Source: an uncultured Spirochaetaceae bacterium
Lineage (GTDB): Bacteria > Spirochaetota > Spirochaetia > Sphaerochaetales > Sphaerochaetaceae
Length of the DNA: 64,000 nt
Direction: 5' to 3'
NCBI GenBank assembly: GCA_944389075.1
Contig: CALXLA010000027.1
Coordinates: 1-64,000, forward strand
The position numbers were made by a program, and so were the translations under genes. Each line of letters opens with the position of its first letter. The first letter of the stretch is position 1. Shown here piece after piece: positions 36,784-45,154 of the stretch. The notes beneath the pieces were generated by a model, which saw only the letters and a program-made list of their open reading frames with translations, was not told where the DNA came from and made no database searches.

Positions 36784-37450
36784 GGTTCTGAGGCTTGAGG
36801 CTGTTTATAAAAGCTATGATGTTCCAGGCGGGAAGCTTCATATCCTGAATGGCACGGACCTTTCTGTCGGGAAAGGGGAGATCATATCTATAAGAGGCCG
36901 CAGCGGTTCAGGAAAGAGCACGCTGCTTTCTGTAGCGGCCCTCCTTCTTTCCGCTGATTCGGGACGTATCCTATATTCCGGGAAGGATACTGCAGCCCTT
37001 TCAGGAAAAGAGATTGAGGAGCTCAGGCTCAGGAAGATGGGTTTCGTATTCCAGGCTGCCACGCTTCTTGATGACTTCTCCGCAGAGGAGAATGCCGCAA
37101 TGCCTCTGCTTATAGCAGGTGAGAGGAAGAAAGATGCGATAAGGCGTGCGGATGAGCTTCTTGAGGCATTGTCAGTCTCTGACAGAAAGGACCACAGACC
37201 TGCAGAGCTTTCAGGAGGCGAGAGACAGCGTGTGGCGATAGCAAGGGCTCTTGCGCTTTCTCCTGATATCATATTCGCCGATGAGCCCACTGGCTCTCTT
37301 GATGAGAAGACAGCGCTCGATGTCGAGTCGCTGATGCTTGAGTCTGTGCGCCTCTCCGGAAGCTCTCTTGTCTATGTGACCCACAACAGCGATTTCGCCA
37401 TGAAAGCCGACAGGGCGCTTGTCCTGAAGGAAGGAGTGCTCATTGTCTGA
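36773..37450 (+). CDS. LolD-like ABC transporter ATP-binding protein
   Basis: A 225-residue ATPase: Walker [14 protein letters not shown]-loop [21 protein letters not shown], signature [15 protein letters not shown], Walker [14 protein letters not shown] and H-loop VYVTHNSDF. The ADEPTGSLD form is characteristic of the LolD/MacB/FtsE group. The GTG start at 36773 follows a strong GGAGGTG site, and the gene overlaps the permease before it by 11 bases. Confidence 0.9.
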   Translation: MKDEVLRLEAVYKSYDVPGGKLHILNGTDLSVGKGEIISIRGRSGSGKSTLLSVAALLLSADSGRILYSGKDTAALSGKEIEELRLRKMGFVFQAATLLDDFSAEENAAMPLLIAGERKKDAIRRADELLEALSVSDRKDHRPAELSGGERQRVAIARALALSPDIIFADEPTGSLDEKTALDVESLMLESVRLSGSSLVYVTHNSDFAMKADRALVLKEGVLIV

Positions 37451-38558
37451 TTTCGGGAAGCTGTACATCATGCGCAAATGCGGTGAGAAGATGAGCTGGA
37501 ACTACAGGGTCTCAGCCTTGATTCCATTGCTGATTATTTTCCTTATCTCCGCAGTGCTTTCCTTCTCCATGATATTCATCTCATCTGTCTCTGAACGCAT
37601 CGACAGGATGCTTCAGCTTTTCGGTTCCGGTACGATTGCCGCGGTGGCTGTCCCGGAGAGCCTTACAGAAGGTACGGAGGTATCACTCACATGCACATCG
37701 CAGGCTCTGCTGTATTCTGCTGATGGTACGACAGCTGCAGCCGTGAAAGGCGTGATGGATGGTTATTTCGATGGCTATCGCAGCGAAGAGCTTGAGCTCT
37801 CAACAATCGAAGGGGAATTCACCAATCCTTCCGTGATATCATCAGCACTTGCATCCACGCTTGGCCTTGAGCTTGGAGACAGGCTTATGATGATGATCAT
37901 GGACACTGAAGGCAGGGCAAGGCCTTATCTCCTTACAGTCCGCGGCATATTCGCATCAGTCTATCCACAGCTTGATTCCCATCTCATCTATGTCCCTCTG
38001 GAACTCGTTGATGGCACGAATACATGGGAGATTCTTCTTGCAGAAGGAGAGGATGATGCCTCTGTCCTAAGTGCCATCAGGAATGAAGGGATATTCGCAA
38101 GAAGCTATAGGGAGATTTACAGTTCAGCATACAGGAACATAGGGACATCGCTTTCCGTGATGCATCTCGTACTTGCGGCTGTCGCAGTGCTTGCAGCTTA
38201 CTTTTCATCAGACATCGCAGAGTCCTACACATCGAGGGATGAGAAGGATATAAAGGCGCTTCTCATGATGGGACTTCCTATGAAGACTCTCAGGGCTGTC
38301 TATCTCAGAATCACGATGGCGGCTGTATCCATGGCTGCGATTGCCGGTATTGTGGCAGGAACCCTTCTCAGTTTCTTCTCGCCCTCCCTCATCTCGATGA
38401 TAGCATCAAGGAATGCATCGCTTCTTGCGTATTACGTCACATCTCTTGAAGTCTCGATACCATTTGCTTCTCTTATCGTCATGCTTCTGCTGATGCTTGC
38501 TGTATCTGCTTTTTCCGTTTTCATATTCCTGAGGCGCATGCACAGGAGCTTCAGGTGA
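37443..38558 (+). CDS. FtsX/LolC-like ABC transporter permease
   Basis: A 371-residue permease with the same topology as its partner: an N-terminal helix (about 25-47), a periplasmic domain, and three C-terminal helices (about 235-255, 280-310, 335-362). The TTG start at 37443 has a GGAGTG site and overlaps the ATPase gene end. It is the last gene of the ftsY-linked exporter operon. Confidence 0.8.
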   Translation: MSDFGKLYIMRKCGEKMSWNYRVSALIPLLIIFLISAVLSFSMIFISSVSERIDRMLQLFGSGTIAAVAVPESLTEGTEVSLTCTSQALLYSADGTTAAAVKGVMDGYFDGYRSEELELSTIEGEFTNPSVISSALASTLGLELGDRLMMMIMDTEGRARPYLLTVRGIFASVYPQLDSHLIYVPLELVDGTNTWEILLAEGEDDASVLSAIRNEGIFARSYREIYSSAYRNIGTSLSVMHLVLAAVAVLAAYFSSDIAESYTSRDEKDIKALLMMGLPMKTLRAVYLRITMAAVSMAAIAGIVAGTLLSFFSPSLISMIASRNASLLAYYVTSLEVSIPFASLIVMLLLMLAVSAFSVFIFLRRMHRSFR

Positions 38559-38599
38559 TGGATGTTGCCATGTTTTGATTCAGGCTGTAGAATTTCCGG

Positions 38600-39523
38600 G
38601 TGAACCTTGAAGCATTCCAGATCGGAACAAGTGGAATGATGCCTCTTCCGGGGCGATTCCTTACATCTGTATTACTCAGGCGCGATGGAGACCTCTTCCT
38701 TTTTGATTCAGGGGAGGGGACTCAGGTTTCCATGAAGATGCTGAATCTGAAATGGAAGAAGATAAGCGCCATATTCATTTCTCATATGCATGCGGATCAT
38801 GTCACAGGGCTTCCCGGCATGCTTATGCTCTCATCCCAGGTGTACAGGGTAGAGCCTCTGTACATAATAGGGCCTCAGAAGATAGCTGAGTATGTCGAGT
38901 CACAGCGCCGAATCCTCGATATGTACATAAACTATGAGATCAAGGTGATTCCTGTGGAGACAGGCATTGTATATCGTGGCGATGGCTTCACTATCCAGGC
39001 TTTTCCTCTCATCCATACAAAGCCATGCTATGGCTACTGCCTTGTGGAGGAGAAGAGGAAAGGCGAGTTCTTTCCTGAGAAGGCTATGGAGCTTGGAGTA
39101 CCTAAGGGCAAGATGTGGGGAACACTGCAGAGCGGCACATCTGTCACGCTTGGGGATGGCAGGGTGATCACTAGCGATATGGTCATGGGCCCGTCAAGGG
39201 ATGGCAGGAAGATCAGCTATGTCACCGACAGCCTGTACTTCGAGAATATCGCGGATTACGTCCATGATTCAGATATCCTGTTCTGCGAGGGAATGTTCGA
39301 GAAGGCGCTTTCAGCGGAAGCTAAGGAAAAGAAGCATATGACCAGCTATGAGGCAGGTCTGATTGCAAGAGACAGCAACAGCAGGCTTCTCTGCCTCCAG
39401 CACTATTCCCCGCGCTACAGCGACAAGGAGCTCAAGACCCTCCTTGCTGATGCTAAATCTGTCTTCCCTGATACCATCCTCACGAAAGACAGGATGACAT
39501 TCAATGTCCCTCTGAAAGACTGA
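38600..39523 (+). CDS. rnz: ribonuclease Z
   Basis: A 307-residue metallo-beta-lactamase-fold endonuclease that trims tRNA 3' ends. The zinc-binding SHMHADHVTGLPG motif is complete. Also seen: the flexible-arm region (about 145-185), the SYVTDSLY Asp and the LLCLQHYSPRY terminal His. The only tRNA in this window lacks an encoded CCA, which fits a need for RNase Z. GTG start. Confidence 0.93.
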   Translation: MNLEAFQIGTSGMMPLPGRFLTSVLLRRDGDLFLFDSGEGTQVSMKMLNLKWKKISAIFISHMHADHVTGLPGMLMLSSQVYRVEPLYIIGPQKIAEYVESQRRILDMYINYEIKVIPVETGIVYRGDGFTIQAFPLIHTKPCYGYCLVEEKRKGEFFPEKAMELGVPKGKMWGTLQSGTSVTLGDGRVITSDMVMGPSRDGRKISYVTDSLYFENIADYVHDSDILFCEGMFEKALSAEAKEKKHMTSYEAGLIARDSNSRLLCLQHYSPRYSDKELKTLLADAKSVFPDTILTKDRMTFNVPLKD

Positions 39524-39532
39524 GACAGAAAA

Positions 39533-39558
39533 AATCCTCTGACATCTGCCAGAGGATT
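39533..39558 (-). terminator. Rho-independent terminator between rnz and the repeat protein
   Basis: AATCCTCTG / CAGAGGATT form a 9-bp stem with an 8-base loop. On the minus strand it is followed by T6, so it primarily ends the repeat-protein transcript. It may also stop the rnz transcript from the other side. Confidence 0.8.
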
Positions 39559-39563
39559 CTGTG

Positions 39564-40481
39564 TCATGCTCTTGATGCTTCCTGTATCAGGTCATCTGGA
39601 GCGATATCCCTTCCATCGAGTGTCGCTATATTCACTATGCTGAAATCCTTGAGGGCATCCTGTGCCTCTTCCTTGTTGTAGAGAGGAAGAACTGCATAGA
39701 AGAGGCCGTTCTCGCTGAATACGAGAGTATCCTCACCGAACGATGCCTCGATTGTCTCTTCCGTGGTATCGCCAGTAATTGCCGCAATCGAAAGATCGTA
39801 GCCATAGGCAAGGGCTTCCTTTGTCTCTTCTGCAAGAACCTGATGGAAATCAAGCGGGACTGATTTCTCTCCGACTTCGACTTCCTTGACGACCTCGACA
39901 GGCTTCTCGACTTCAACAGGCACTTCCCTGACAACCTCTACCGGTACTTCCTTGATGACTTCGACAGGAACTTCGACAACCTTCTCAACTTCCTTTACTA
40001 CCTCTACCGGGACCTGTACTTCCCTGATGATCTCAACAGGAACTTCCTTAACCACCTCAACAGGTATCTCAACGCGTCTTTCGACTTCTCTGACGACTTC
40101 TACAGGAACCTCCACTGTCTTTATCACTTCAACAGGGACTTCCTTGATTACTTCTACAGTCTTCTCGACAACCTGTCCTGCAACAGGATCATCTTTCGGA
40201 GCTGTATAAAGCGAACTGTCATATGCATTCGGCGAAAGCTTATCGATAGTATCCTTGTATTCAGGTTCTCCTTTTCTGGCTGCCATGACACCAACCTGTA
40301 TAAGAAGAAGACCGATAAGGATGGGGAATATCTTCGTCAGCACCGAATAAATCTGATCTGCAGTCACTTCGTATGCCGGAACTATCGCATTTATGAAAAT
40401 AAGGACGAAAATAGCCAGTACAATGACAGAGATGACTATGCTGGTGATGACAAGCTTAGCTGTCGAAGAAGGTTTAGCCAT
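39564..40481 (-). CDS. membrane protein with long VEV-type repeat
   Basis: A 305-residue protein starting at 40481 behind a strong GGGAGG site. It has two membrane helices (about 10-32 and 47-67), then about 100 residues of repeats built on EVPVEVVKEV (about 104-203), then a folded C-terminal domain (about 205-305). The repeat alternates Val with Glu, Lys and Pro and could form an extended beta-rich or polyproline-like spacer. With two helices, both ends would lie on the same side of the membrane. Similar valine/glutamate repeats occur in unrelated proteins, so no function follows. Confidence 0.75.
   Translation of the reverse strand: MAKPSSTAKLVITSIVISVIVLAIFVLIFINAIVPAYEVTADQIYSVLTKIFPILIGLLLIQVGVMAARKGEPEYKDTIDKLSPNAYDSSLYTAPKDDPVAGQVVEKTVEVIKEVPVEVIKTVEVPVEVVREVERRVEIPVEVVKEVPVEIIREVQVPVEVVKEVEKVVEVPVEVIKEVPVEVVREVPVEVEKPVEVVKEVEVGEKSVPLDFHQVLAEETKEALAYGYDLSIAAITGDTTEETIEASFGEDTLVFSENGLFYAVLPLYNKEEAQDALKDFSIVNIATLDGRDIAPDDLIQEASRA
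39873..40172 (-). repeat. degenerate VEV-coding tandem repeat
   Basis: About 300 bases encode roughly ten imperfect copies of a 9-11-residue unit with core PVEV(V/I)KEV. Codon variation between copies shows it is old rather than a recent expansion. The opposite strand has a long open frame of Thr/Ser/Gly repeats, a by-product of the repeat. Confidence 0.8.
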
Positions 40482-40628
40482 GATTCCTCCCGGGGATACC
40501 AAAAGTATTCCTATAGAGTTATGATAGCATTGCAATATGATGAAAACAAGCTGAAAAATTTCTTTTAGCGTGCGTAAGTTGCAGTATAATCAAAACTTTT
40601 TGGGCATCAGGACATCAAGGAGGAAATC

Positions 40629-41177
40629 ATGGCAGCTGAAATCATAGAGAGAAGCGATGAGTGCGCTGAGAGAACGGGCAGACTTCTGTCCGAAGGATGT
40701 GTCGGTATCCTGCCTTGCGATACGATCTATGGGCTTTCCGGAATCGCTGATAAGCCAAGGGCTGATAGAATCTATGAGATAAAGCGCCGCCCGCTTTCCA
40801 AGTCTTTCATAATCCTCATGGACAAGGATACGCTGCAGCATTCTTCGCTGATTGTCCCGGATGAGCTTATGGAACGCTGGCCTGCGCCTTTTACCGCCAT
40901 CCTCAAGGCTCCTGATGGTTCAACCCATGCTGTAAGGGTTCCCTCAGACCCGTTCATACAGGATGTGATTGCAATCTCCGGTCCTATATTCTCGACATCC
41001 GTCAATTTCTCAGGAGAGCCATCGCTTCTCTCATTTGACGATATCCTGCCAGTATTCAGCGATTCAGTGGATTTCATAGTCAGGGATACGGATGTACGCG
41101 GAGGGCTTCCATCCACGCTTATTGATGCGACTGAATACCCATTCCGCGTACTTAGGCAAGGTGGATACAGATTCTAG
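40629..41177 (+). CDS. tsaC: L-threonylcarbamoyladenylate synthase (TsaC/YrdC)
   Basis: A 182-residue Sua5/YciO/YrdC-fold enzyme that makes threonylcarbamoyl-AMP for t6A37 of ANN-decoding tRNAs. Seen: GILPCDTIYGLSGIA, the KRRPLSKSFIILM substrate-binding segment, AVRVPSDPFI and the STSVNFSGEP stretch. Length fits TsaC without the Sua5 extension. AGGAGG site at good distance. Its end overlaps the convergent DUF1015 gene by 4 bases. Confidence 0.93.
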   Translation: MAAEIIERSDECAERTGRLLSEGCVGILPCDTIYGLSGIADKPRADRIYEIKRRPLSKSFIILMDKDTLQHSSLIVPDELMERWPAPFTAILKAPDGSTHAVRVPSDPFIQDVIAISGPIFSTSVNFSGEPSLLSFDDILPVFSDSVDFIVRDTDVRGGLPSTLIDATEYPFRVLRQGGYRF

Positions 41178-42448
41178 CGTATCTTCCTTGCTTCCATGTA
41201 GTAGCGCTTCTCTTCTGCATGGCCTATCGAGAAAGTCTTTCTCGGGAATGCCTTGTCGCTGATTATCGAGGAAAAGAATGTCTCCTTCGAGATATCAGGG
41301 AGGATGAGGGCAAGATTGCCATTGCCTGCAAGAGAGAGAGTCTCTTCCGTTCCATGGATATAGTCAACCTGGCACTCATTGCCTTCGAGAAGCTTGTCTA
41401 TGACGCTCTGTATTGTCCAGGCGGAAAGGGCTTTCTCCGTATTGCTTGTCCTGTATCCGTAGAGCTTCTCCCCATCATAAAGCGCGAAGCGTCCCTGTGC
41501 CTCATTTATGAATGAGTGCATCTCTTTCTTTGATATCTCTTCAGTCTCTATGGCCGCGAAGGCTGAGAGCGTTCTGTCGAAAGTTGCCTTATCAAGGCCG
41601 AAGAAAGCTCTGTGTATAGGTTCGAACTGCAATCCCTCATCATAGATGTTCTCGACTTCAGCAAGCGCATAGCGTGCAGGATCTGCTGCCCATTCGCTTT
41701 CAGGGATCTCTTTCTTCCTGTCCTCCCATATGCTTTTCGCAGTCGCGAGGCTGTGATTGCCGTCGCCCATCGCAAAGAGAAGGGGATTTGCAGGATCCAG
41801 AGAGGAATACAGTTCCTCAAAAGCCTCATGTATGGCTTTCTTATCGCTTTCCCCGCTTATGACATAGCCTCTTATATGGCCGCCTCCGAGCATTAGGTCC
41901 GCATCATATGCTACAGGAAATGATTCCTTTCTGTCCCTTAGCGGTTCTATAACGCTTCTTCTGCTGTCCGAAATCAGTACGACAATATGAGGAAGCTCAA
42001 GCTTCGCATTCTTCCTTATTTCCTTCCTTGGCGGTATGCGCGAAAGGATGGTTCCTTCCGTAGCCCTTATGAGTGATTTCGAATCAGGCGAGAAGTCATA
42101 TTCCTCAAGGTCGAACATCCCGACAAGGCCATAGCGTGTTCCGCTTGCCGTGCTTCTTTCGACAAGCACATATGATGATGGATGGCATTCGAAGATTCCA
42201 GACTCAAGATATTCATTCATGGTCCTGTTGATGCTGTCGATCCTTTCTTCCTTGTCGGAATCCTCAAGGAAGGCTTCAGGGAGCGTTATCCTGAGCGTGG
42301 AAGGACTGTCGCCAACGATTCTGTCGGCTTTCTCCCAATAGCTTCTGTCTGATGTGAACTGATCGCAAGCGACTACTGCCCATTTCGAGATATCCGTTCC
42401 TTTTGAAGGAAGAAGGATATCTGAAGGCGAAAAACCAATGTTATGCAT
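41174..42448 (-). CDS. DUF1015 family protein
   Basis: A 424-residue protein of the DUF1015 family, which is widespread in anaerobes and has unknown function. Typical stretches are WAVVACDQFTSDRSYWE near the N-terminus, and GDGNHSLATAKSIW in the middle. No signal peptide or membrane helix is seen. It stands alone between convergent tsaC and divergent thiamine pyrophosphokinase. Confidence 0.88.
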   Translation of the reverse strand: MHNIGFSPSDILLPSKGTDISKWAVVACDQFTSDRSYWEKADRIVGDSPSTLRITLPEAFLEDSDKEERIDSINRTMNEYLESGIFECHPSSYVLVERSTASGTRYGLVGMFDLEEYDFSPDSKSLIRATEGTILSRIPPRKEIRKNAKLELPHIVVLISDSRRSVIEPLRDRKESFPVAYDADLMLGGGHIRGYVISGESDKKAIHEAFEELYSSLDPANPLLFAMGDGNHSLATAKSIWEDRKKEIPESEWAADPARYALAEVENIYDEGLQFEPIHRAFFGLDKATFDRTLSAFAAIETEEISKKEMHSFINEAQGRFALYDGEKLYGYRTSNTEKALSAWTIQSVIDKLLEGNECQVDYIHGTEETLSLAGNGNLALILPDISKETFFSSIISDKAFPRKTFSIGHAEEKRYYMEARKIR

Positions 42449-42504
42449 AGTTTCCTCCGCATCTATTATAGCAAAGCATCCATTGTCTGTTGTATTTTGT
42501 TTCC

Positions 42505-43128
42505 ATGAAGCAGCTGGTTATAATCGGAGGGGCAGCCCCCAGCCATCTTGAAATAGATCTGAGTGCATATGACCGCATAATCGCAGCAGATTCCGGCTAT
42601 GATACCGCAAAGCGCCTGTCGATACCTGTCACTGATGCAGTCGGCGATTTCGATTCGACTTCCTTCCGCGATGAGCTTATTGCTATGGGATTCGTTCCTT
42701 GCTCGCATGACAAGGATGAGAGCGATACCGAGCTTGCGATCAACAAGTGCACAGGAGACTACGATATGATAGGCGGCGGAGAAGGGCGATTTGACCATAT
42801 CCTTGCCCTCATAGCGCTCATGTCTTCAAAACCTGCTCCAAGGCTGTGGTTCACCGAGAAGGATCTGATTGCCGCGATATCCTCACCGATGAGGATCGAT
42901 GTCCCTTCGGACAGGTCAATCTCATTCTTCTCGTTCAAGGGAGAGACTCATGTGAAGACAGATGGCCTTGTATGGGAGCTTGATTCATTCCCGCTGTCTC
43001 TCTCCGGAGTCTCTCTCTCGAACAGGACGAAAGCAGGAACATTCACGATCCTTCCTGAGTCTGAGGTGATGATGAGAATGGATCTGGAGGATTTCCGGGA
43101 CGCCAGGTTTGCCGAGATTGAGGCTTGA
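42505..43128 (+). CDS. thiamine pyrophosphokinase
   Basis: A 207-residue enzyme that converts thiamine to thiamine pyrophosphate. Motifs: IAADSGYDTAKRL, VGDFDST and KDESDTELAI, which hold the Mg-ATP binding acidic residues; the C-terminal domain is shorter and strand-rich. I take the ATG at 42505; an in-frame TTG at 42490 has no better site. First of a three-gene string with a membrane protein and chorismate mutase. Confidence 0.88.
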   Translation: MKQLVIIGGAAPSHLEIDLSAYDRIIAADSGYDTAKRLSIPVTDAVGDFDSTSFRDELIAMGFVPCSHDKDESDTELAINKCTGDYDMIGGGEGRFDHILALIALMSSKPAPRLWFTEKDLIAAISSPMRIDVPSDRSISFFSFKGETHVKTDGLVWELDSFPLSLSGVSLSNRTKAGTFTILPESEVMMRMDLEDFRDARFAEIEA

Positions 43129-43143
43129 TGGTATTATTTCCAT

Positions 43144-43494
43144 ATGCTCGCTTTCAGAAGGATACTGGCATTCTCATCGAGGATACATTCATACTTATTG
43201 GTGCTTTATGTATTCTTCGCATTCCTTTTCGTGCTGTTCCTGTATTATCCTGTCAGCGAGGTCCTTATATCCTTTGTAAGAGCGTGGCAGATGGTCCTTG
43301 GCTGGACGATTTTCCTTGAGGGATTCTGGATCGTTCTCGCATCGATATACCTTTCCATCTGTTCGCGTGTCGCTACAGTAATGCCTATTGTCCAGACTCT
43401 TGTGCGGATGGTAGTCTACACTGCAATATCGATAATCATAGATTTCCTGAATACTGCGATAATAAGCGGATTCAGCTATGGGGGAGGTTCCTGA
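43144..43494 (+). CDS. hypothetical membrane protein, three helices
   Basis: A 116-residue protein with hydrophobic segments at about 16-36, 45-75 and 85-110 and a Gly/Ser-rich tail. I do not recognise a family. It sits 15 bases after thiamine pyrophosphokinase and overlaps the chorismate mutase start (TGATG), so it is in their operon. Confidence 0.7.
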   Translation: MLAFRRILAFSSRIHSYLLVLYVFFAFLFVLFLYYPVSEVLISFVRAWQMVLGWTIFLEGFWIVLASIYLSICSRVATVMPIVQTLVRMVVYTAISIIIDFLNTAIISGFSYGGGS

Positions 43495-43850
43495 TGTACG
43501 CACTGCGTGGCGCCATAACTGCAGATCTTGATACAGCTGAAGCCATCGATGAGGCGGTCAAGGAGATGATTGGATCGCTTTTCAGTCTCAATGGCCTAAA
43601 GGAAGAGGATATAGTGTCAGTGCTGTTCTCCCAGACAAAGGATCTCAGATCGAGGAATGCGGCAGCAGCATGCCGCAAAGCAGGATTCTGTGCTCGTGTT
43701 CCTCTTTTCTGCGTGCAGGAAGCAGATACCGAAAATGCGCTTGAAAAAGCCATCCGTGTTCTTGTCACGGTTGATGGGAAAATGGAAGGGAAACCGCATA
43801 TGGTATATCTCAAGGGTGCGTCAGTGTTGAGGCCAGATCTCAGGGAATAG
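43494..43850 (+). CDS. aroH: chorismate mutase, AroH type
   Basis: A 118-residue monofunctional chorismate mutase of the trimeric Bacillus AroH fold, which makes prephenate for Phe/Tyr synthesis. Typical: MYALRGAITADLDTAEAI, active-site Arg in LRGA, the SVLFSQTKDLRSRNAA stretch (Thr/Asp/Arg), VPLFCVQEADTENAL and the terminal HMVYLKGASVLRPDL. A GGAGG-type site lies within the upstream gene end. Confidence 0.93.
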   Translation: MYALRGAITADLDTAEAIDEAVKEMIGSLFSLNGLKEEDIVSVLFSQTKDLRSRNAAAACRKAGFCARVPLFCVQEADTENALEKAIRVLVTVDGKMEGKPHMVYLKGASVLRPDLRE

Positions 43851-43911
43851 TGTATATTTTCTTCTGCGGAATCAATTTAGAATCTTTTTCAAAATAATTG
43901 CTCTCAACCTA

Positions 43912-43940
43912 TTGAACATAATCGGATGTTCTGCTAAATT
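43912..43940 (+). promoter_or_regulatory. promoter of tRNA-Thr and the small basic protein
   Basis: TTGAAC (43912-43917) and TAAATT (43935-43940) with a 17-base spacer. The predicted start near 43947 lies about 11 bases before the tRNA. Confidence 0.65.
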
Positions 43941-43957
43941 ATCCCTCGTCGAAAGAT

Positions 43958-44031
43958 GCCTCCTTAGCTCAGCTGGCCAGAGCACGTGACTTGTAATCTC
44001 GGGGTCGTTGGTTCGAATCCGACAGGGGGCT
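43958..44031 (+). tRNA. tRNA-Thr (anticodon UGU)
   Basis: Acceptor GCCTCCT pairs with AGGGGGC (one G-U). The D arm contains GCTC/GAGC. The anticodon loop CTTGTAA has anticodon TGT, and the T arm is GTTGG-TTCGAAT-CCGAC. One mismatch (T-T) is in the anticodon stem. CCA is not encoded. Confidence 0.95.
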
Positions 44032-44063
44032 TACTTAGAGATAATCGTATCCGGAGGAAACAT

Positions 44064-44234
44064 ATGGCAGGAAACGTATCAAAGAACGCACGCCGTGAAG
44101 GTGCTAAGGTCCTTACCAGCAGATGGGGTGGAGCCATCAAGATGAAGAGCGTCTTCGAGAACGGAAAGCTCAGGCACGTAGCTTACTGCGAGAAGACTGG
44201 TAACACAGCCAGAAAGCCAAAGGATCTTATGTAA
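44064..44234 (+). CDS. 56-residue basic protein cotranscribed with tRNA-Thr
   Basis: A short gene with a strong GGAGGAAA site 6 bases before ATG and a terminator just after its stop. The product is basic (MAGNVSKNARREGAKVLT near its start; CEKTGNTARKP near its end) and has a Trp-Gly-Gly turn and one Cys. Codon choice is clean and resembles highly expressed genes. Size, charge and the tRNA link suggest a ribosome- or RNA-binding protein, but I do not recognise it as a known ribosomal protein. An upstream in-frame extension to 43986 would run through the tRNA and is not real. Confidence 0.8.
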   Translation: MAGNVSKNARREGAKVLTSRWGGAIKMKSVFENGKLRHVAYCEKTGNTARKPKDLM

Positions 44235-44237
44235 TAG

Positions 44238-44260
44238 AAAACCCCAGCGATGGGGTTTTT
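44238..44260 (+). terminator. Rho-independent terminator of the tRNA-Thr operon
   Basis: AAAACCCC / GGGGTTTT form an 8-bp stem with a 6-base loop, running into a T5 tract. It starts 3 bases after the small protein's stop. Confidence 0.92.
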
Positions 44261-44317
44261 CATTTCTCTCATGCCTTGCATAAGAATGCAGGGCTGTTTT
44301 TGTCTCATGAAAGAACA

Positions 44318-44342
44318 GGCTGCTGCAACGAGTACAGCAGCC
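44318..44342 (-). terminator. terminator of the rhamnose operon
   Basis: GGCTGCTG / CAGCAGCC form a perfect 8-bp stem with a 9-base loop just past the rhaD stop. On the minus strand a moderately T-rich tail (TGTTCTTTC) follows. Confidence 0.65.
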
Positions 44343-44349
44343 ATATCAT

Positions 44350-45153
44350 TCAGTTGAGGAATTCCTCGTTGATCTTCACGGAGAACGCGCCTGCAAGGAC
44401 TCTCAGCTGATCGTCTGTTATCGTCCTTATTATTCCCGCGCTCTTTGCCTTGAGATAGATCTCAGCGGCTTTCTCGATTGTATGGACTAGGCCGAATGTC
44501 TCATCGAAATCAGCACCTGAGCCGAATATGCCATGGAATGCCCATACCACCGCAGGATATTTCCTTATAAGCTTCGATGTCTCTTCTGCAATGTCTGTGC
44601 CTCCGGGAATCATCCAGTCGAGTATTCCGACACCTTCAGGGAATACGACAGCGCACTCCGTCTCGCTCTGCCAGAGAATGCGTGAGAGTGTCTTCGCATC
44701 CGGTTCTATCGTATAACTCAGTGCCGTGATGTTGGCAGGATGCGCATGGTATATGACGCGGCATCTGCCATCTGTCACGCTCATGCGGCTGATATGGTTG
44801 AGAAGATGGCTCGGAAGCTCGCTTGTGGGCTTTGCTCCATCCTCAAGTCCCCAGAGAATATCATAGCCCTTGCCATCGCTGTCGATTCTGATGATTCCGA
44901 TATTCTTCTCAGGAGCAAGAGGAACATTTCTCATGTACCTTCCGCTTCCTGTCGTTATGAAGTATTCAGATGCGATAGCTGACGCATCAATCGGCAGTTC
45001 CATATGGCGTGGCGATGATGTGAAGAGGTGAGCGCATGACTCTGCCTCTTCTGCCTTCATCCTGTATGTGAGATTTCCTCCATTTCTTTCATGCCACCCC
45101 TGCAGGAAGCCGTCATAGCACATCCTGATATAGTCTTCCAGTACCTTTTCCAT
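44350..45153 (-). CDS. rhaD: rhamnulose-1-phosphate aldolase
   Basis: A 267-residue class II aldolase that splits L-rhamnulose-1-phosphate into dihydroxyacetone phosphate and L-lactaldehyde. Zinc ligands are seen as VIYHAHPANI and a later VWAFHGIFG; the substrate Glu is probably in SETECAVVFPEG. The N-terminal GWHERNGGNLTYR is typical. Last gene of rhaB-rhaA-rhaD; its start follows the rhaA stop by 1 base. The lactaldehyde-handling enzyme is not in this window. Confidence 0.95.
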   Translation of the reverse strand: MEKVLEDYIRMCYDGFLQGWHERNGGNLTYRMKAEEAESCAHLFTSSPRHMELPIDASAIASEYFITTGSGRYMRNVPLAPEKNIGIIRIDSDGKGYDILWGLEDGAKPTSELPSHLLNHISRMSVTDGRCRVIYHAHPANITALSYTIEPDAKTLSRILWQSETECAVVFPEGVGILDWMIPGGTDIAEETSKLIRKYPAVVWAFHGIFGSGADFDETFGLVHTIEKAAEIYLKAKSAGIIRTITDDQLRVLAGAFSVKINEEFLN

Positions 45154-45154
45154 C

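Noticed and set aside
39886-40209. Open frame of Thr/Ser/Gly repeats on the plus strand
   Set aside because: It is the reverse complement of the VEV repeat and has no ribosome-binding site; the minus-strand gene has a strong one and a signal-like membrane start.
43986-44063. N-terminal extension of the 56-residue protein
   Set aside because: The extension translates the tRNA-Thr sequence; a strong ribosome-binding site and ATG at 44064 define the gene.
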